NCBI GenBank assembly: GCA_021555105.2
Contig: CP134604.1
Location: forward strand, 930,001-994,000
Origin: Thalassospiraceae bacterium LMO-JJ14
Lineage (GTDB): Bacteria; Pseudomonadota; Alphaproteobacteria; Rhodospirillales; Casp-alpha2
Direction: 5' to 3'
DNA length: 64,000 nucleotides
Numbering within the stretch: the first letter of the stretch is position 1; the number at the start of each line of letters is the position of its first letter. Below the pieces are notes generated by a model. The model was given only the letters and a program-made list of their open reading frames with translations, searched no databases and was not told the origin of the DNA. Of this stretch, positions 45,935-54,745 are shown piece by piece. The position numbers were made by a program, and so were the translations under genes.

Positions 45935-46600
45935 ATGGATATCAAGTCTGCTCTTGCGGTTTTGTGTCTGTTTCTGTTCGCGGCGAACCCGGTACTTGCG
46001 TCACACCATGGCGATCCCAAGCGGGGCGCCGAGTTGGCACAGCAGTGCGTCAGCTGCCATGGAGTTGACGGCACCAACAACACCGAAGGTTTCCCCAGTC
46101 TTTCGAACCAGAAGTACAAGTATCTGGTCAAGCAACTGCGCGAAATGCGCAATTCCGCGAAAATCCGTACCGGCGAAAAGAACCATGACACAGATGCCGC
46201 CCAGGCGATCATGCGCTCACGGCGGACCAATGAAATCATGGACCCGTTCATTGTTGATCTAAGCAACACGGATATTGAAGACCTCGCCGCGTATTATGCC
46301 GCGGAACCGTGCCGCGCCGTGATGTCCGAGGCGCCGTTGCCGCCGCCAAGATTTGAAATCCGTTGCCAGGTCTGTCACGGCCAGTTTGGTATTGCTGCGA
46401 ACAGCAACGTGCCGAATATCGCCGGTCAGGATGCAGGGTATCTGGAACAGCAGCTGCGCAGCTTTCAGGAATCCAGGTCCCAGATGGACGACGGGCAGGA
46501 ACGCCGACGCGCACCGATCATGGAAGGGCAGGTGCGTCATTTGAGTGAACAGGATATCAAGGATATATCCCTTTACTACGCCCGCCTTCCTTGCCGATAA
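45935..46600 (+). CDS. Periplasmic di-heme cytochrome c (c4-like)
   Basis: A 221-residue exported protein. A signal peptide of about 22 residues ends V-L-A. Two heme sites, C-V-S-C-H (38-42) and C-Q-V-C-H (144-148), lie in two tandem cytochrome c domains, as in cytochrome c4. Heme-ligand methionines are expected in each half. It probably shuttles electrons to a terminal oxidase in the periplasm. GGAG lies 8 bases before the ATG. The gene sits between the flavin reductase and a PLP enzyme. Confidence 0.88.
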   Translation: MDIKSALAVLCLFLFAANPVLASHHGDPKRGAELAQQCVSCHGVDGTNNTEGFPSLSNQKYKYLVKQLREMRNSAKIRTGEKNHDTDAAQAIMRSRRTNEIMDPFIVDLSNTDIEDLAAYYAAEPCRAVMSEAPLPPPRFEIRCQVCHGQFGIAANSNVPNIAGQDAGYLEQQLRSFQESRSQMDDGQERRRAPIMEGQVRHLSEQDIKDISLYYARLPCR

Positions 46601-46632
46601 ACGGTGGTTAGCGATTTCAAGGGGAGTTGACC

Positions 46633-47811
46633 ATGACGTTTGATATTCAGCGCGCCCGTGCGGAAACGCCGGGTACCGGGAATGTTCTGCATTTCAACAA
46701 TGCCGGTGCCGGGTTAATGCCGCAGCCGGTGCTCGATGCCCTGTTCGAGCATCTGCAGCTCGAAGCCGATATCGGCGGGTATGAAGCGGCGGCCGCGGCG
46801 CATCAAAAGCGCGAGCGCACGTATCAGGCAATTGCCGAGCTTTTGCATGCCGACAAGAACGAAATTGCGCTGGTCGAGAACGCTTCCGTCGCCTGGCTGC
46901 AGGCGTTCCATGCCATGCTCAGACAATTCCGGCCGGGCGACAAGATCATCACCGTGGAAGCGGAATACGCGTCCAACTATATTTCCTATCTGCAGGCGGC
47001 ACGGACGCACGGGGTTGAAATCGTCGTTGCGCCAAGCGCCGCGGACGGCGCGGTGGATTTGCCGGCACTCGAAAACCTGATAGACGACAAGGTCAGAATG
47101 ATTGCCGTGACGCACGTGCCGACCAACGGCGGGCTGGTAAATCCCGCCGAGGAAATCGGCCGGATCGCACGCGATGCCGGCGTTTATTATCTGCTGGATG
47201 CATGCCAGTCGTGCGGGCAGCTGCCGCTCGATGTGGAAAAAATCGGCTGCGACGCACTGTCCGTCACGGGGCGAAAATACCTGCGCGGGCCGCGTGGCAC
47301 CGGCTTCCTGTATGTCCGCAAGAACCGGATCGAGGCGCTGGAGCCGTTGTTCCTCGATCTGCACGCGGCGCAATGGACGGGCCGCGACAGTTTCGAAATC
47401 CTGCCGACGGCAAAACGTTTCGAGAATTGGGAATTCTATATTGCCGGCGTCATCGGGCTCGGCGTTGCCGTCGATTACACGCTCGGCTGGGGTATGGAGA
47501 ATATCAGTGCGCGCATCATCGAGCTGGCGGGGAAATTGCGTACATCGCTTTCGTCGATCCCGGGGGTCACGGTGACGGATATCGGCACACAGAAATGCGG
47601 CATCACTACGTTCATCAAGAACGGAAAGACACCGGACGAAATCAAAGCGGCGCTGTCAGCAGACAAAATCAACACCTCGGTTTCTCGGCTCGGTTCGACA
47701 CGAATCGACATGGAAAACCGTGGTCTCGACGAAGTGGTGCGGGCATCGGTGCACTATTACAATGACGAGAACGAGATCGCGAAATTCTGCGAGGCGGTCG
47801 AGCGGCTATAG
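46633..47811 (+). CDS. Class V aminotransferase-fold PLP enzyme
   Basis: A 392-residue PLP enzyme related to cysteine desulfurases and isopenicillin N epimerase. Lys215 in V-T-G-R-K-Y-L-R-G-P carries PLP and Asp189 in L-L-D-A-C pairs with its ring nitrogen. The N-terminal H-F-N-N-A-G-A-G and T-H-V-P-T-N-G-G blocks match the family. No conserved active-site loop Cys of a desulfurase is evident, so lyase, epimerase or EgtE-like C-S lyase activity is possible. GGGGAG precedes the ATG. Substrate unknown. Confidence 0.82.
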   Translation: MTFDIQRARAETPGTGNVLHFNNAGAGLMPQPVLDALFEHLQLEADIGGYEAAAAAHQKRERTYQAIAELLHADKNEIALVENASVAWLQAFHAMLRQFRPGDKIITVEAEYASNYISYLQAARTHGVEIVVAPSAADGAVDLPALENLIDDKVRMIAVTHVPTNGGLVNPAEEIGRIARDAGVYYLLDACQSCGQLPLDVEKIGCDALSVTGRKYLRGPRGTGFLYVRKNRIEALEPLFLDLHAAQWTGRDSFEILPTAKRFENWEFYIAGVIGLGVAVDYTLGWGMENISARIIELAGKLRTSLSSIPGVTVTDIGTQKCGITTFIKNGKTPDEIKAALSADKINTSVSRLGSTRIDMENRGLDEVVRASVHYYNDENEIAKFCEAVERL

Positions 47812-47814
47812 CCC

Positions 47815-48369
47815 TTAACGCGGGCCGCGCACCTGAGCGTCGGTGAAATACGACAGGATACGCACGAAGTATTCCCCAGTGTAATTCGGATCGCAAGCAT
47901 CCGCGCCATCCATTTCGCCGGCGATCAGGCCCTGCTGCCCTTCGTCGCTGGCGAGAATCCGCGCCATGACGTCAGAGCCGTTGCCGCCTGAAATGCCGTG
48001 GCGGATCATTTCCATGCGGATCGGGGTTTCCAGCGCCGGACCATAGGCGATCTTGTTCATCTTGGCGATTTCCCGGCCGATGCCGACCAGATAGGCGATG
48101 TAGAAACGCAGTCCCGAAGGATCGTTGCGCCCCGGCGCCTGATCGCCAAGATCGCGCTGCAGGATCCGCACGGTTTCATTGAGCTTGTCGAGCGCATCGT
48201 CGAGCGCAAACGCACCCGGCAACGGTTTTGCCGCTTGCCGCTTTCGACCGCCGGTCCGCAATTTGTCGCCTGCGCGCGCATTCGATTTCCCGGCGGCTAG
48301 CAAGGCGCGCACCAGCATCGTGACCATGGCGGCCAGAATGACGACAATGCAGAGCGTTTGCAGGTCCAA
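47815..48369 (-). CDS. Hypothetical membrane-anchored protein
   Basis: A 184-residue protein that I do not recognise. One hydrophobic helix (residues about 6-25) is followed by a basic linker (R-T-G-G-R-K-R-Q) and a soluble domain that contains L-R-F-Y-I-A-Y-L-V-G-I-G-R-E-I. The start appears to be TTG at 48369, since a GGAG element lies 7 bases upstream and the helix would be cut by later ATGs. It is downstream of the PAS kinase on the minus strand and converges on the PLP enzyme gene. Confidence 0.65.
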   Translation of the reverse strand: MDLQTLCIVVILAAMVTMLVRALLAAGKSNARAGDKLRTGGRKRQAAKPLPGAFALDDALDKLNETVRILQRDLGDQAPGRNDPSGLRFYIAYLVGIGREIAKMNKIAYGPALETPIRMEMIRHGISGGNGSDVMARILASDEGQQGLIAGEMDGADACDPNYTGEYFVRILSYFTDAQVRGPR

Positions 48370-48409
48370 GTCCGTTCTCCGTCGAAGCGGACGGTTAGCT
48401 ATCCGAAGA

Positions 48410-50821
48410 TTACTCCGCCGCGTGTTCGTCTACGATAGCATGATCACCATCAAGGGGCGCAACCCCTTCGGTGGCGCCATCGCCAGCCGGGATGCGGCAG
48501 ACGACGGTCGCACCCCGTGATTTGTTCGATCTGATCTCGACTTTGCCGCCATGCAGTTCAACGAAGCGTTTGACGATCGTCAGGCCCAGGCCCGGCCCGG
48601 CACCTGTGTGATCGTCGCTTTTGATACGCTGGAACGGCTGCATGATTCGTTCGCGTTCGTCCTTCGGGATGCCCGGTCCGCTGTCGGAAACCGAGATTTC
48701 GATAACGTCTGCGTCGCGCGCCGCGGCGAGGGTGATGTGACCCAGTTTCGGCGTGAACGTAATGGCGTTGGTCAGCAGATTGAAGACGACCTGCGTCAGG
48801 CGCTTGGCGTCGGCCGAGATCCAGCCGATGTCGGGCGGACAGTCGAAATCGATCTTGATGTTCTTGCGTTTCGCTTGTTCCTTCACGACGTTGAAGGCGT
48901 CGACCAGAATGGCGTGCGGATCCACGGTGTCCTTGTTGAGTTCCATGCGCCCGGCTTCGATGGTCGCCAGATCGAGGATGTCGGTGACGACGCCCATCAT
49001 TTTCTCGGACGTGTCGACGATGCCGTTGGCATATTCATGCTGGCGCTTGTTCATTTCGCCGAACATTTCCTGGCGCAGGATATCGGCGAAGCCGTGGATG
49101 GTGTTCAAGGGTGTGCGGACCTCCATCGCCACGTTGGCGATGAACTCGGTCTTCATGCGGTCGGCCTCGGCTAGGGTCCGGGCGCGCTGGCGCAAAGCTT
49201 CCTCGACCTTGAAGCTGTCGGTGATATCGCCGTAGCTGACCAGCGACGCGCCGTCCGGCAGCGGGATGTTGGCAAACGCCAGGATGCGGCCGTTGATCAG
49301 GTCGAGGCGGCCGCTGGAAACCGTGCGCGCCAGAACTTCGCTGGCGATGCGTTCCTTGCGCAGCGACCATTTTTCATTGTTGGCGGCCATCTTCATGCCG
49401 AGCGCCTGGATCACGTCGGGCAGGCGTGCGCCCAGAACGAGCTCGCCTTCGTCCAGGTCCCATAGTTTGGCAAGCTGCGGATTGGTCAGTTGCAGGCGGC
49501 CGTCGGCGCCGAATACGGCGATACCTTCACGCATGTTCTCGAGCGTCGTGCGTTGGACACGGTCCGCGGATTTGAGCGAACGCTGCATATCGAGCCGGTC
49601 CGATACGTCCTCGCACGTCATCACCAGACCGCCGTCATCCAGGGGGCCGAAGCGGCGTTTCAGGGTCCGCCCGTCGGGCAGGTGCAACGCGTCTTCGGCG
49701 ATGTTGGTAAGCGTTCCGAAACGGCCCAGTTCTTCCGCGCGGAACTCGGCGAAGTTGGCGACTTCCGGCAGACGCCGCAGCTCGCGCAGCCGCATCAGCA
49801 CGTCGCTCATGCTTGGGCGTGTCTGCAGCCAGTCCGGGTCGAGCCGCCACAGCGCGGCAAAGGCGGGATTGGCGGCGATCAGGAGCGTCTCTGCATCGAA
49901 CACGGCGACGCCGGCCTCAAGCGGCCGCAGCAGTTCCCTCGTCGGTGCCGTGATGTCGCCGGCCGGTGCGGCGACGATCTCTTCGGCATCGACGGCGAAG
50001 CCGATGGTGCCGCTGTTGTCGCCGTTGCCCGGCGCCAGCGGGGTTTCGGTGATCCGCACGCGGCGCGACTGGCCGTTTTCGGTAATGCCGGCGGTCGCGG
50101 TGGCGGGTCTGCCCTCGGCACGGGCGCGCTGGCCGATCTCTTCGGCCAGACCCTGAACGCGTTCGGCAGCGCGGTTCTGAAACGCCAGCTTGAGGTTCGC
50201 ATCCCTGAGCCACAACGGGATCGGCAGGGCATCGAGCAGAGCCGTCAGATGCTTGTCTTCAAGGCCCGAGCCGTTGCGCGCTGCGTCAGCGGCGGGTGCC
50301 CCGGCGGCGGCCACACGGCGCATCCAGACGATGTCCGCGACCGCTTCGCCGCCCGGACCAAGGGCGCGTGTCCCCAGGGCCTGGAACGTCCGTTCGCCGC
50401 GTCTGAGCGTCACGTCGAAGGGCGTTCCCTTGGCGCGCAACAGGCTGACGCCCTGTTCGAGCTTTTGCAGTTCGTCCGCTTCGAAGCAGGCCCGGATATC
50501 GTCATAACGCGCCAGGGTGCCGCTTTCGATTTCCAGCATTTCCGCGAGGCGTCTGGAGCACGAGATGCCGCCGGTGGCGTGATCCCACAGGAAAATGCCG
50601 TCGGGCGATGCCGAGAGGATACCCCGCGTGCGGGTGGCAACGGCTTCGGTGCGCCGCCGTTCGGTCGACGCATCGCGTGCGCGCGCACGGTAGACCAGCG
50701 CAAACGGCAGGACGATCACCACGCCGACAACGGCGCCGACGATCAACGGCAATACATTCAAAACGGTTTCCAACACGGCCAGAAGTCTACGCCCGATGCG
50801 TGCCCGGGCCAAGAAAAGCAT
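48410..50821 (-). CDS. DivL-like PAS sensor kinase with Met in place of the H-box His
   Basis: An 803-residue protein: N-terminal helix (about 20-43), at least three PAS-like regions (70-150, 195-300, 430-550), then a histidine kinase core. The H-box reads F-I-A-N-V-A-M-E-V-R-T-P-L-N; the phospho-acceptor position (residue 566, codon 49124-49126) is Met. The N-box (N-L-L-T-N-A), D-S-G-P-G-I-P and G-P-G-L-G-L-T-I remain. This recalls Caulobacter DivL, which has Tyr there and works through DivK/CckA without normal autophosphorylation. Its place near tsaE also fits DivL-like genes. Confidence 0.85.
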   Translation of the reverse strand: MLFLARARIGRRLLAVLETVLNVLPLIVGAVVGVVIVLPFALVYRARARDASTERRRTEAVATRTRGILSASPDGIFLWDHATGGISCSRRLAEMLEIESGTLARYDDIRACFEADELQKLEQGVSLLRAKGTPFDVTLRRGERTFQALGTRALGPGGEAVADIVWMRRVAAAGAPAADAARNGSGLEDKHLTALLDALPIPLWLRDANLKLAFQNRAAERVQGLAEEIGQRARAEGRPATATAGITENGQSRRVRITETPLAPGNGDNSGTIGFAVDAEEIVAAPAGDITAPTRELLRPLEAGVAVFDAETLLIAANPAFAALWRLDPDWLQTRPSMSDVLMRLRELRRLPEVANFAEFRAEELGRFGTLTNIAEDALHLPDGRTLKRRFGPLDDGGLVMTCEDVSDRLDMQRSLKSADRVQRTTLENMREGIAVFGADGRLQLTNPQLAKLWDLDEGELVLGARLPDVIQALGMKMAANNEKWSLRKERIASEVLARTVSSGRLDLINGRILAFANIPLPDGASLVSYGDITDSFKVEEALRQRARTLAEADRMKTEFIANVAMEVRTPLNTIHGFADILRQEMFGEMNKRQHEYANGIVDTSEKMMGVVTDILDLATIEAGRMELNKDTVDPHAILVDAFNVVKEQAKRKNIKIDFDCPPDIGWISADAKRLTQVVFNLLTNAITFTPKLGHITLAAARDADVIEISVSDSGPGIPKDERERIMQPFQRIKSDDHTGAGPGLGLTIVKRFVELHGGKVEIRSNKSRGATVVCRIPAGDGATEGVAPLDGDHAIVDEHAAE

Positions 50822-50851
50822 TGCAGGGCGGTTATGCCCTCAGCACGCATG

Positions 50852-51568
50852 TCAGGTCCCATTTTCGGCCTCGATATTCTCGGCGATGCGCATCAGGTGA
50901 TCGAGCGTCGATTGCCAACGCGACAGTGCGGCAAAGGTGTCCACGACGGGCCCGGTCCATGTCTCGGCGGCGACGGTGCGGGCCGCGGGCAGGAACGGAT
51001 AGGCGGGGGCAAGCGCCTTCAGCGCGTCGGCCTGTTTCGCCACAGTGCCGGCATAACTGCCATAGGCGATCAGCGGTTTGCGGGCGCCGGAGCTGTCCAT
51101 GATCAGCCACTTGTCAGCGGCGTCGATATAGTGCGGAAGGTTGTCGAGCGAGGCCCGAAAGGCACGCTCCAAAAGATCGTCGGCGATGTCCTCGCCGCCC
51201 TTCATGATGCGGAGGCGAATACGCCTGCGGCACAACTCGATTTTCGGCAGCGCCAGATAGATCAGCGATACGCCCCAGCCGCGGCGGCGCAGACGGATCG
51301 CGGCGGACAGCGGCTTGCGACTCATCAGGCGGCTTTCGACGATGAAGCTGCGCCCGCCGGTCTCGGCGATCTCAAGGCGTTTGGAAACGGGAACGATGCG
51401 TTTCAGCACTGCATCGGGCAGATCGTCGGCGGCATCGAACCCGCGTGTATCGTCGGCATTGATGTGGCGCGTCGTGCCGATATCGGCTGCAAACAGCTTC
51501 GCCGCCAGGGTGCTTTTCCCCGATCCCGGCGGGCCGGCGATGATCCACATGCGTTTTTCGGTGTTCAT
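50852..51568 (-). CDS. Zeta-toxin-like P-loop kinase
   Basis: A 238-residue protein with an N-terminal Walker A (A-G-P-P-G-S-G-K-S-T), H-I-N-A-D-D after strand 2 and I-V-E-S-R-L-M-S, the order seen in zeta toxins and related small kinases (AAA_33). No epsilon-type antitoxin gene is next to it, so it may be a chromosomal housekeeping kinase and not a toxin. It lies between ahcY and the DivL-like gene on the same strand, 30 bases before the latter. Confidence 0.7.
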   Translation of the reverse strand: MNTEKRMWIIAGPPGSGKSTLAAKLFAADIGTTRHINADDTRGFDAADDLPDAVLKRIVPVSKRLEIAETGGRSFIVESRLMSRKPLSAAIRLRRRGWGVSLIYLALPKIELCRRRIRLRIMKGGEDIADDLLERAFRASLDNLPHYIDAADKWLIMDSSGARKPLIAYGSYAGTVAKQADALKALAPAYPFLPAARTVAAETWTGPVVDTFAALSRWQSTLDHLMRIAENIEAENGT

Positions 51569-51598
51569 GTGAATTTATAGGCCCGTGCATATAAAAAC

Positions 51599-51685
51599 GT
51601 CATCCCAAACTTGATTTGGGATCCATGCGGCACCGGCACAACGCCAAGTGCGAAAGCATGGATCCTGAACCGAGTTCAGGATGAC
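51599..51685. repeat. REP-type inverted repeat, copy 2
   Basis: An 87-bp unit with GTCATCCCAAAC-TTGATTTGGGATCCATG at the left and CATGGATCCTGAAC...GTTCAGGATGAC at the right. Each half is a hairpin and the halves also face one another. It has the same plan as the unit at 34187. It lies between ahcY and the zeta-like gene. Confidence 0.78.
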
Positions 51686-51721
51686 GATATGTGGCGAGGA
51701 CGCGAACGCCCTTGCGCTAAA

Positions 51722-53128
51722 TCAGTAACGATACGTTTCCGGCTTGTGCGGGCCGTCGACGGCGACGCCGATGTAGTCGGCCTGTTTCTGGCTGAGCGTC
51801 GTCAGCGACACGCCGAGTTTTTCCAGGTGCAAAGCGGCGACTTTCTCGTCCAGGTGCTTCGGCAGCACATAGACGTCGTTTTTGTAATGGCCGTCCTTGT
51901 TGTTGGCGTACAGTTCGATCTGCGCCAGTACCTGGTTGGTGAAGGATGCCGACATCACGAAGCTCGGGTGGCCGGTGGCGCAGCCGAGGTTCACGAGGCG
52001 GCCTTGCGCCAGCAGGATGATGCGGTTGCCGCTCGGCATTTCGATCTCGTCGACCTGCGGCTTGATCTCGTCCCACTTCATGTTCTTCAGGCCGGCGACC
52101 TGAATCTCGCTGTCGAAGTGACCGATGTTGCAGACGATGGCCCGGTCCTTCATTTCGCGCATGTGATCGACGGTGATCACATCGACGTTGCCGGTCGCGG
52201 TGCAGAAGATATCGGCGCGCTTGGCGGCTTCTTCCATGGTCACGACCTCGAAGCCTTCCATGGCGGCCTGCAGGGCGCAGATCGGATCGGCTTCGGTGAC
52301 CATGACACGGCAACCTGCATGACGCAGGCTCTCGGCGGAGCCCTTGCCGACATCGCCGAACCCGGCAACGCAGGCGACCTTGCCGGCCATCATCACGTCG
52401 GTGGCGCGGCGGATCGCATCGACAAGGCTTTCACGGCAGCCGTACTTGTTGTCGAACTTGGACTTCGTGACCGAGTCGTTGACGTTGATCGCCGGGAACA
52501 TCAGCGAGCCTTTTTTCGCCATGTCATAGAGGCGGTGCACGCCGGTCGTCGTTTCCTCGGTAACGCCCATGATGTCCTTGGAATGATCCGTGTACCAGGT
52601 CGGGTCGGTCTTGAGGCGCGCCTTGATGGCGGCGAACATGACTTCGGCTTCTTCCGAATCGGGGTTGTCGAGGACGGAAAGGTCTTTCTCCGCTTCCTTG
52701 CCAAGATGCATCAGCAGCGTCGCATCGCCGCCGTCATCGAGGATCATGTTCGGGCCGGTGTTGCCGTCCCAATTGAAGATTTCGTGCGTGTACTGCCAGT
52801 AATCTTCCAGCGACTCGCCCTTGATGGCGAACACCGGGGTGCCTTTTTCGGCGATCGCGGCGGCGGCGTGATCCTGCGTCGAATAGATGTTGCACGATGC
52901 CCAGCGGACCTCGGCGCCCAGCGCCTGCAGGGTCTCGATCAGCACGCCGGTCTGGATCGTCATGTGCAGCGATCCGGCGATTTTCGCGCCCTTGAGCGGC
53001 TTCGACGCGCCGTATTCCTCGCGTGTCGCCATCAGGCCGGGCATTTCGCTCTCGGCGATATCAAGCTCCTTGCGGCCCCATTTGGCGAGGCTCATGTCGG
53101 CGACTTTGCAGTCGGTGAATGCGGTCAT
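51722..53128 (-). CDS. ahcY: Adenosylhomocysteinase
   Basis: Splits S-adenosylhomocysteine to adenosine and homocysteine, clearing the product of methyltransferases. The 468 residues carry the NAD-binding G-F-G-D-V-G-K-G, the substrate-site [14 protein letters not shown] and the C-terminal K-P-E-T-Y-R-Y. The length includes the roughly 40-residue insert usual in bacterial AhcY. A near-perfect inverted repeat sits about 45 bases upstream. Confidence 0.98.
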   Translation of the reverse strand: MTAFTDCKVADMSLAKWGRKELDIAESEMPGLMATREEYGASKPLKGAKIAGSLHMTIQTGVLIETLQALGAEVRWASCNIYSTQDHAAAAIAEKGTPVFAIKGESLEDYWQYTHEIFNWDGNTGPNMILDDGGDATLLMHLGKEAEKDLSVLDNPDSEEAEVMFAAIKARLKTDPTWYTDHSKDIMGVTEETTTGVHRLYDMAKKGSLMFPAINVNDSVTKSKFDNKYGCRESLVDAIRRATDVMMAGKVACVAGFGDVGKGSAESLRHAGCRVMVTEADPICALQAAMEGFEVVTMEEAAKRADIFCTATGNVDVITVDHMREMKDRAIVCNIGHFDSEIQVAGLKNMKWDEIKPQVDEIEMPSGNRIILLAQGRLVNLGCATGHPSFVMSASFTNQVLAQIELYANNKDGHYKNDVYVLPKHLDEKVAALHLEKLGVSLTTLSQKQADYIGVAVDGPHKPETYRY

Positions 53129-53170
53129 ATCGTTCGGCTCCGTGATCAGAATTTCAAAACACTTAAAGAC

Positions 53171-53186
53171 ATAAAGATTTCTTTAT
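53171..53186. promoter_or_regulatory. Inverted repeat upstream of ahcY, candidate SahR-type operator
   Basis: ATAAAGA (53171-53177) and TCTTTAT (53180-53186) are perfect 7-bp arms with two bases between them. The AT-rich site is centred 50 bases before the ahcY start. It resembles operators of ArsR-type SAH regulators (SahR) of proteobacteria, as I remember them; a match to a published motif was not checked. Confidence 0.4.
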
Positions 53187-53267
53187 ATCACCTTCTTGAC
53201 CGGATTTATAACGCCGCCGAGACACGGGGGCAAGGGGAAAAAACGGTTGGGCAGACAGGAAAACCCG

Positions 53268-54665
53268 TCACTGCGATAGCAATATTTTTCCGCGGATGAC
53301 GGCAAGGCGCTGTTCGATATCCGCGACCTTCGGATCGTTGCTGCGCTTGAATATGCGCAACACGTCCGAGAAGCACTGTTCCGCAGATTTCAGATGGTCC
53401 GTATCGTTTGTATGCAAGGCCAGCACACAAAGCGACTCTGCGAGGTTGGCGGATGTCATGGCATAGTCCATCGGCACTTTGTCGCGCGTATAAATCGTCA
53501 ATGCGTCGCGCAGGCAGTCGATACCGCGATACAGCGCATCAATGTTCTCCGGGTCGTCGCCCAATGCGCTCAGCATGCTGCCGAGATTGTTCTTTGCCAT
53601 GGCCCAGTCGAGCGGAAACGCTTTCGGATTGTATACCGTGAGGGCCTCGTGCATGGCATCGAGCGCGGCGATCGCATGTTCGGGTTCGCCTGCACTGCGG
53701 TAGACATTCCAGCATGCTGCACCCAGGTTCGCTTGCGCCATGGCCCAGTTTTGAACGTCCAGATTGCGATAAAGCACGGGAATGATGCTGCGGAGAAGAT
53801 CACACGCGGACAGGAGGATTTCGGTATCGTCGAGAATCAGGCCAAGCTCGGATTTACAGTTGGCCAGCGTCATGTCGAGTCGGGCGCGGTCGATATTTTC
53901 GGTGAAATGAGGCGCCGCTTTTTTCAAGGCGGTGATTGCCGCCAGTATATCCGCAACCTCACCGGTGCGTGCGCCAAGGACTGCGAGATAGCTTGCCCGG
54001 TCCTTCAATCGCCGGGCGAAGCGCGTCGTGTCGACGTTTTCGAGTTCGCAGCAGAGACGTTCATTCAGGTCGATGGCGCGCCGCAGGTTCCGGTCCCAGT
54101 TTTCATCTTCCCGGACGGCAAAATAGAGCGATTGAAGCCGGTCGAGTGTGAGCAGGTAGAGATCGTGTTCCAGCGTCCCCGTCAGTCCGGTTTCCATCGC
54201 GTGGATGCAGGCGCCGATCAAGACCGGTGACGCCGGGCAGGTGTCTGCGATTTCGGTCAAGGCCGCGCCGAGGATGTTTGCCGCCAGCAATTCGGCGGTC
54301 GCGGGATCGGCGGCGTTTGCGGTACGCACTGTGAACGTGTTTGCCTCGCGCCCCTTGTGTTTAACTTTCGGATAACGTGAAACGGCGCACCGGAAAAGGC
54401 GCGTTCCCGCCATGTCCGGCGCGGTTGCCCAGACCACGGCATCCACATCGGCATCGACGAGGAATTCGTTCAGGCTTTCGGCGCTCAGGCGGTCATAGTC
54501 GGTGCTGTCGACAAGGATGGCCGCGGGAGGCGAAACGGCGTGCGGTGCGAACGTGGCGATGCAGCTTCTCAGCCAGGTCTTTGTCGCGCCGTCTGCGTCG
54601 CCGTCGATGCTGGCGATATAGACGATCGGCGTGTGTTCCGCCGTGCGGATATCGATGTTGTTCAT
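53268..54665 (-). CDS. Helical-repeat (TPR-like) protein of unknown function
   Basis: A 465-residue soluble protein. The first 120 residues form an unrecognised alpha/beta domain. The second half shows degenerate repeats of about 45-50 residues: W-A-M-A-Q-A-N-L-G-A, W-A-M-A-K-N-N-L-G-S and Y-A-M-T-S-A-N-L-A-E, which are TPR-like. The repeat pattern suggests protein binding. It is placed between ahcY and the PTS EI gene, where this gene order usually has no such gene, and may be a later insertion. Function not inferred. Confidence 0.7.
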   Translation of the reverse strand: MNNIDIRTAEHTPIVYIASIDGDADGATKTWLRSCIATFAPHAVSPPAAILVDSTDYDRLSAESLNEFLVDADVDAVVWATAPDMAGTRLFRCAVSRYPKVKHKGREANTFTVRTANAADPATAELLAANILGAALTEIADTCPASPVLIGACIHAMETGLTGTLEHDLYLLTLDRLQSLYFAVREDENWDRNLRRAIDLNERLCCELENVDTTRFARRLKDRASYLAVLGARTGEVADILAAITALKKAAPHFTENIDRARLDMTLANCKSELGLILDDTEILLSACDLLRSIIPVLYRNLDVQNWAMAQANLGAACWNVYRSAGEPEHAIAALDAMHEALTVYNPKAFPLDWAMAKNNLGSMLSALGDDPENIDALYRGIDCLRDALTIYTRDKVPMDYAMTSANLAESLCVLALHTNDTDHLKSAEQCFSDVLRIFKRSNDPKVADIEQRLAVIRGKILLSQ

Positions 54666-54745
54666 ACTGTCCCCCGTGCGCTGTTCGATGCTTGCTCACG
54701 GAAGCTATGAAAGGGGCAGGGCGTTTTTTTAGCTGTGCGGGAGAA

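Noticed and set aside
50852-51568. Type II toxin-antitoxin module
   Set aside because: No small partner gene lies beside the zeta-like kinase, and the neighbours are housekeeping genes.
53129-53267. SAH or SAM riboswitch before ahcY
   Set aside because: I could not find the conserved aptamer core; the leader is short and the clear feature is an operator-like dyad.
51611-53299. Plus-strand frame of 562 codons opposite ahcY
   Set aside because: AhcY is certain on the other strand; the frame starts inside the REP element and has no motifs.
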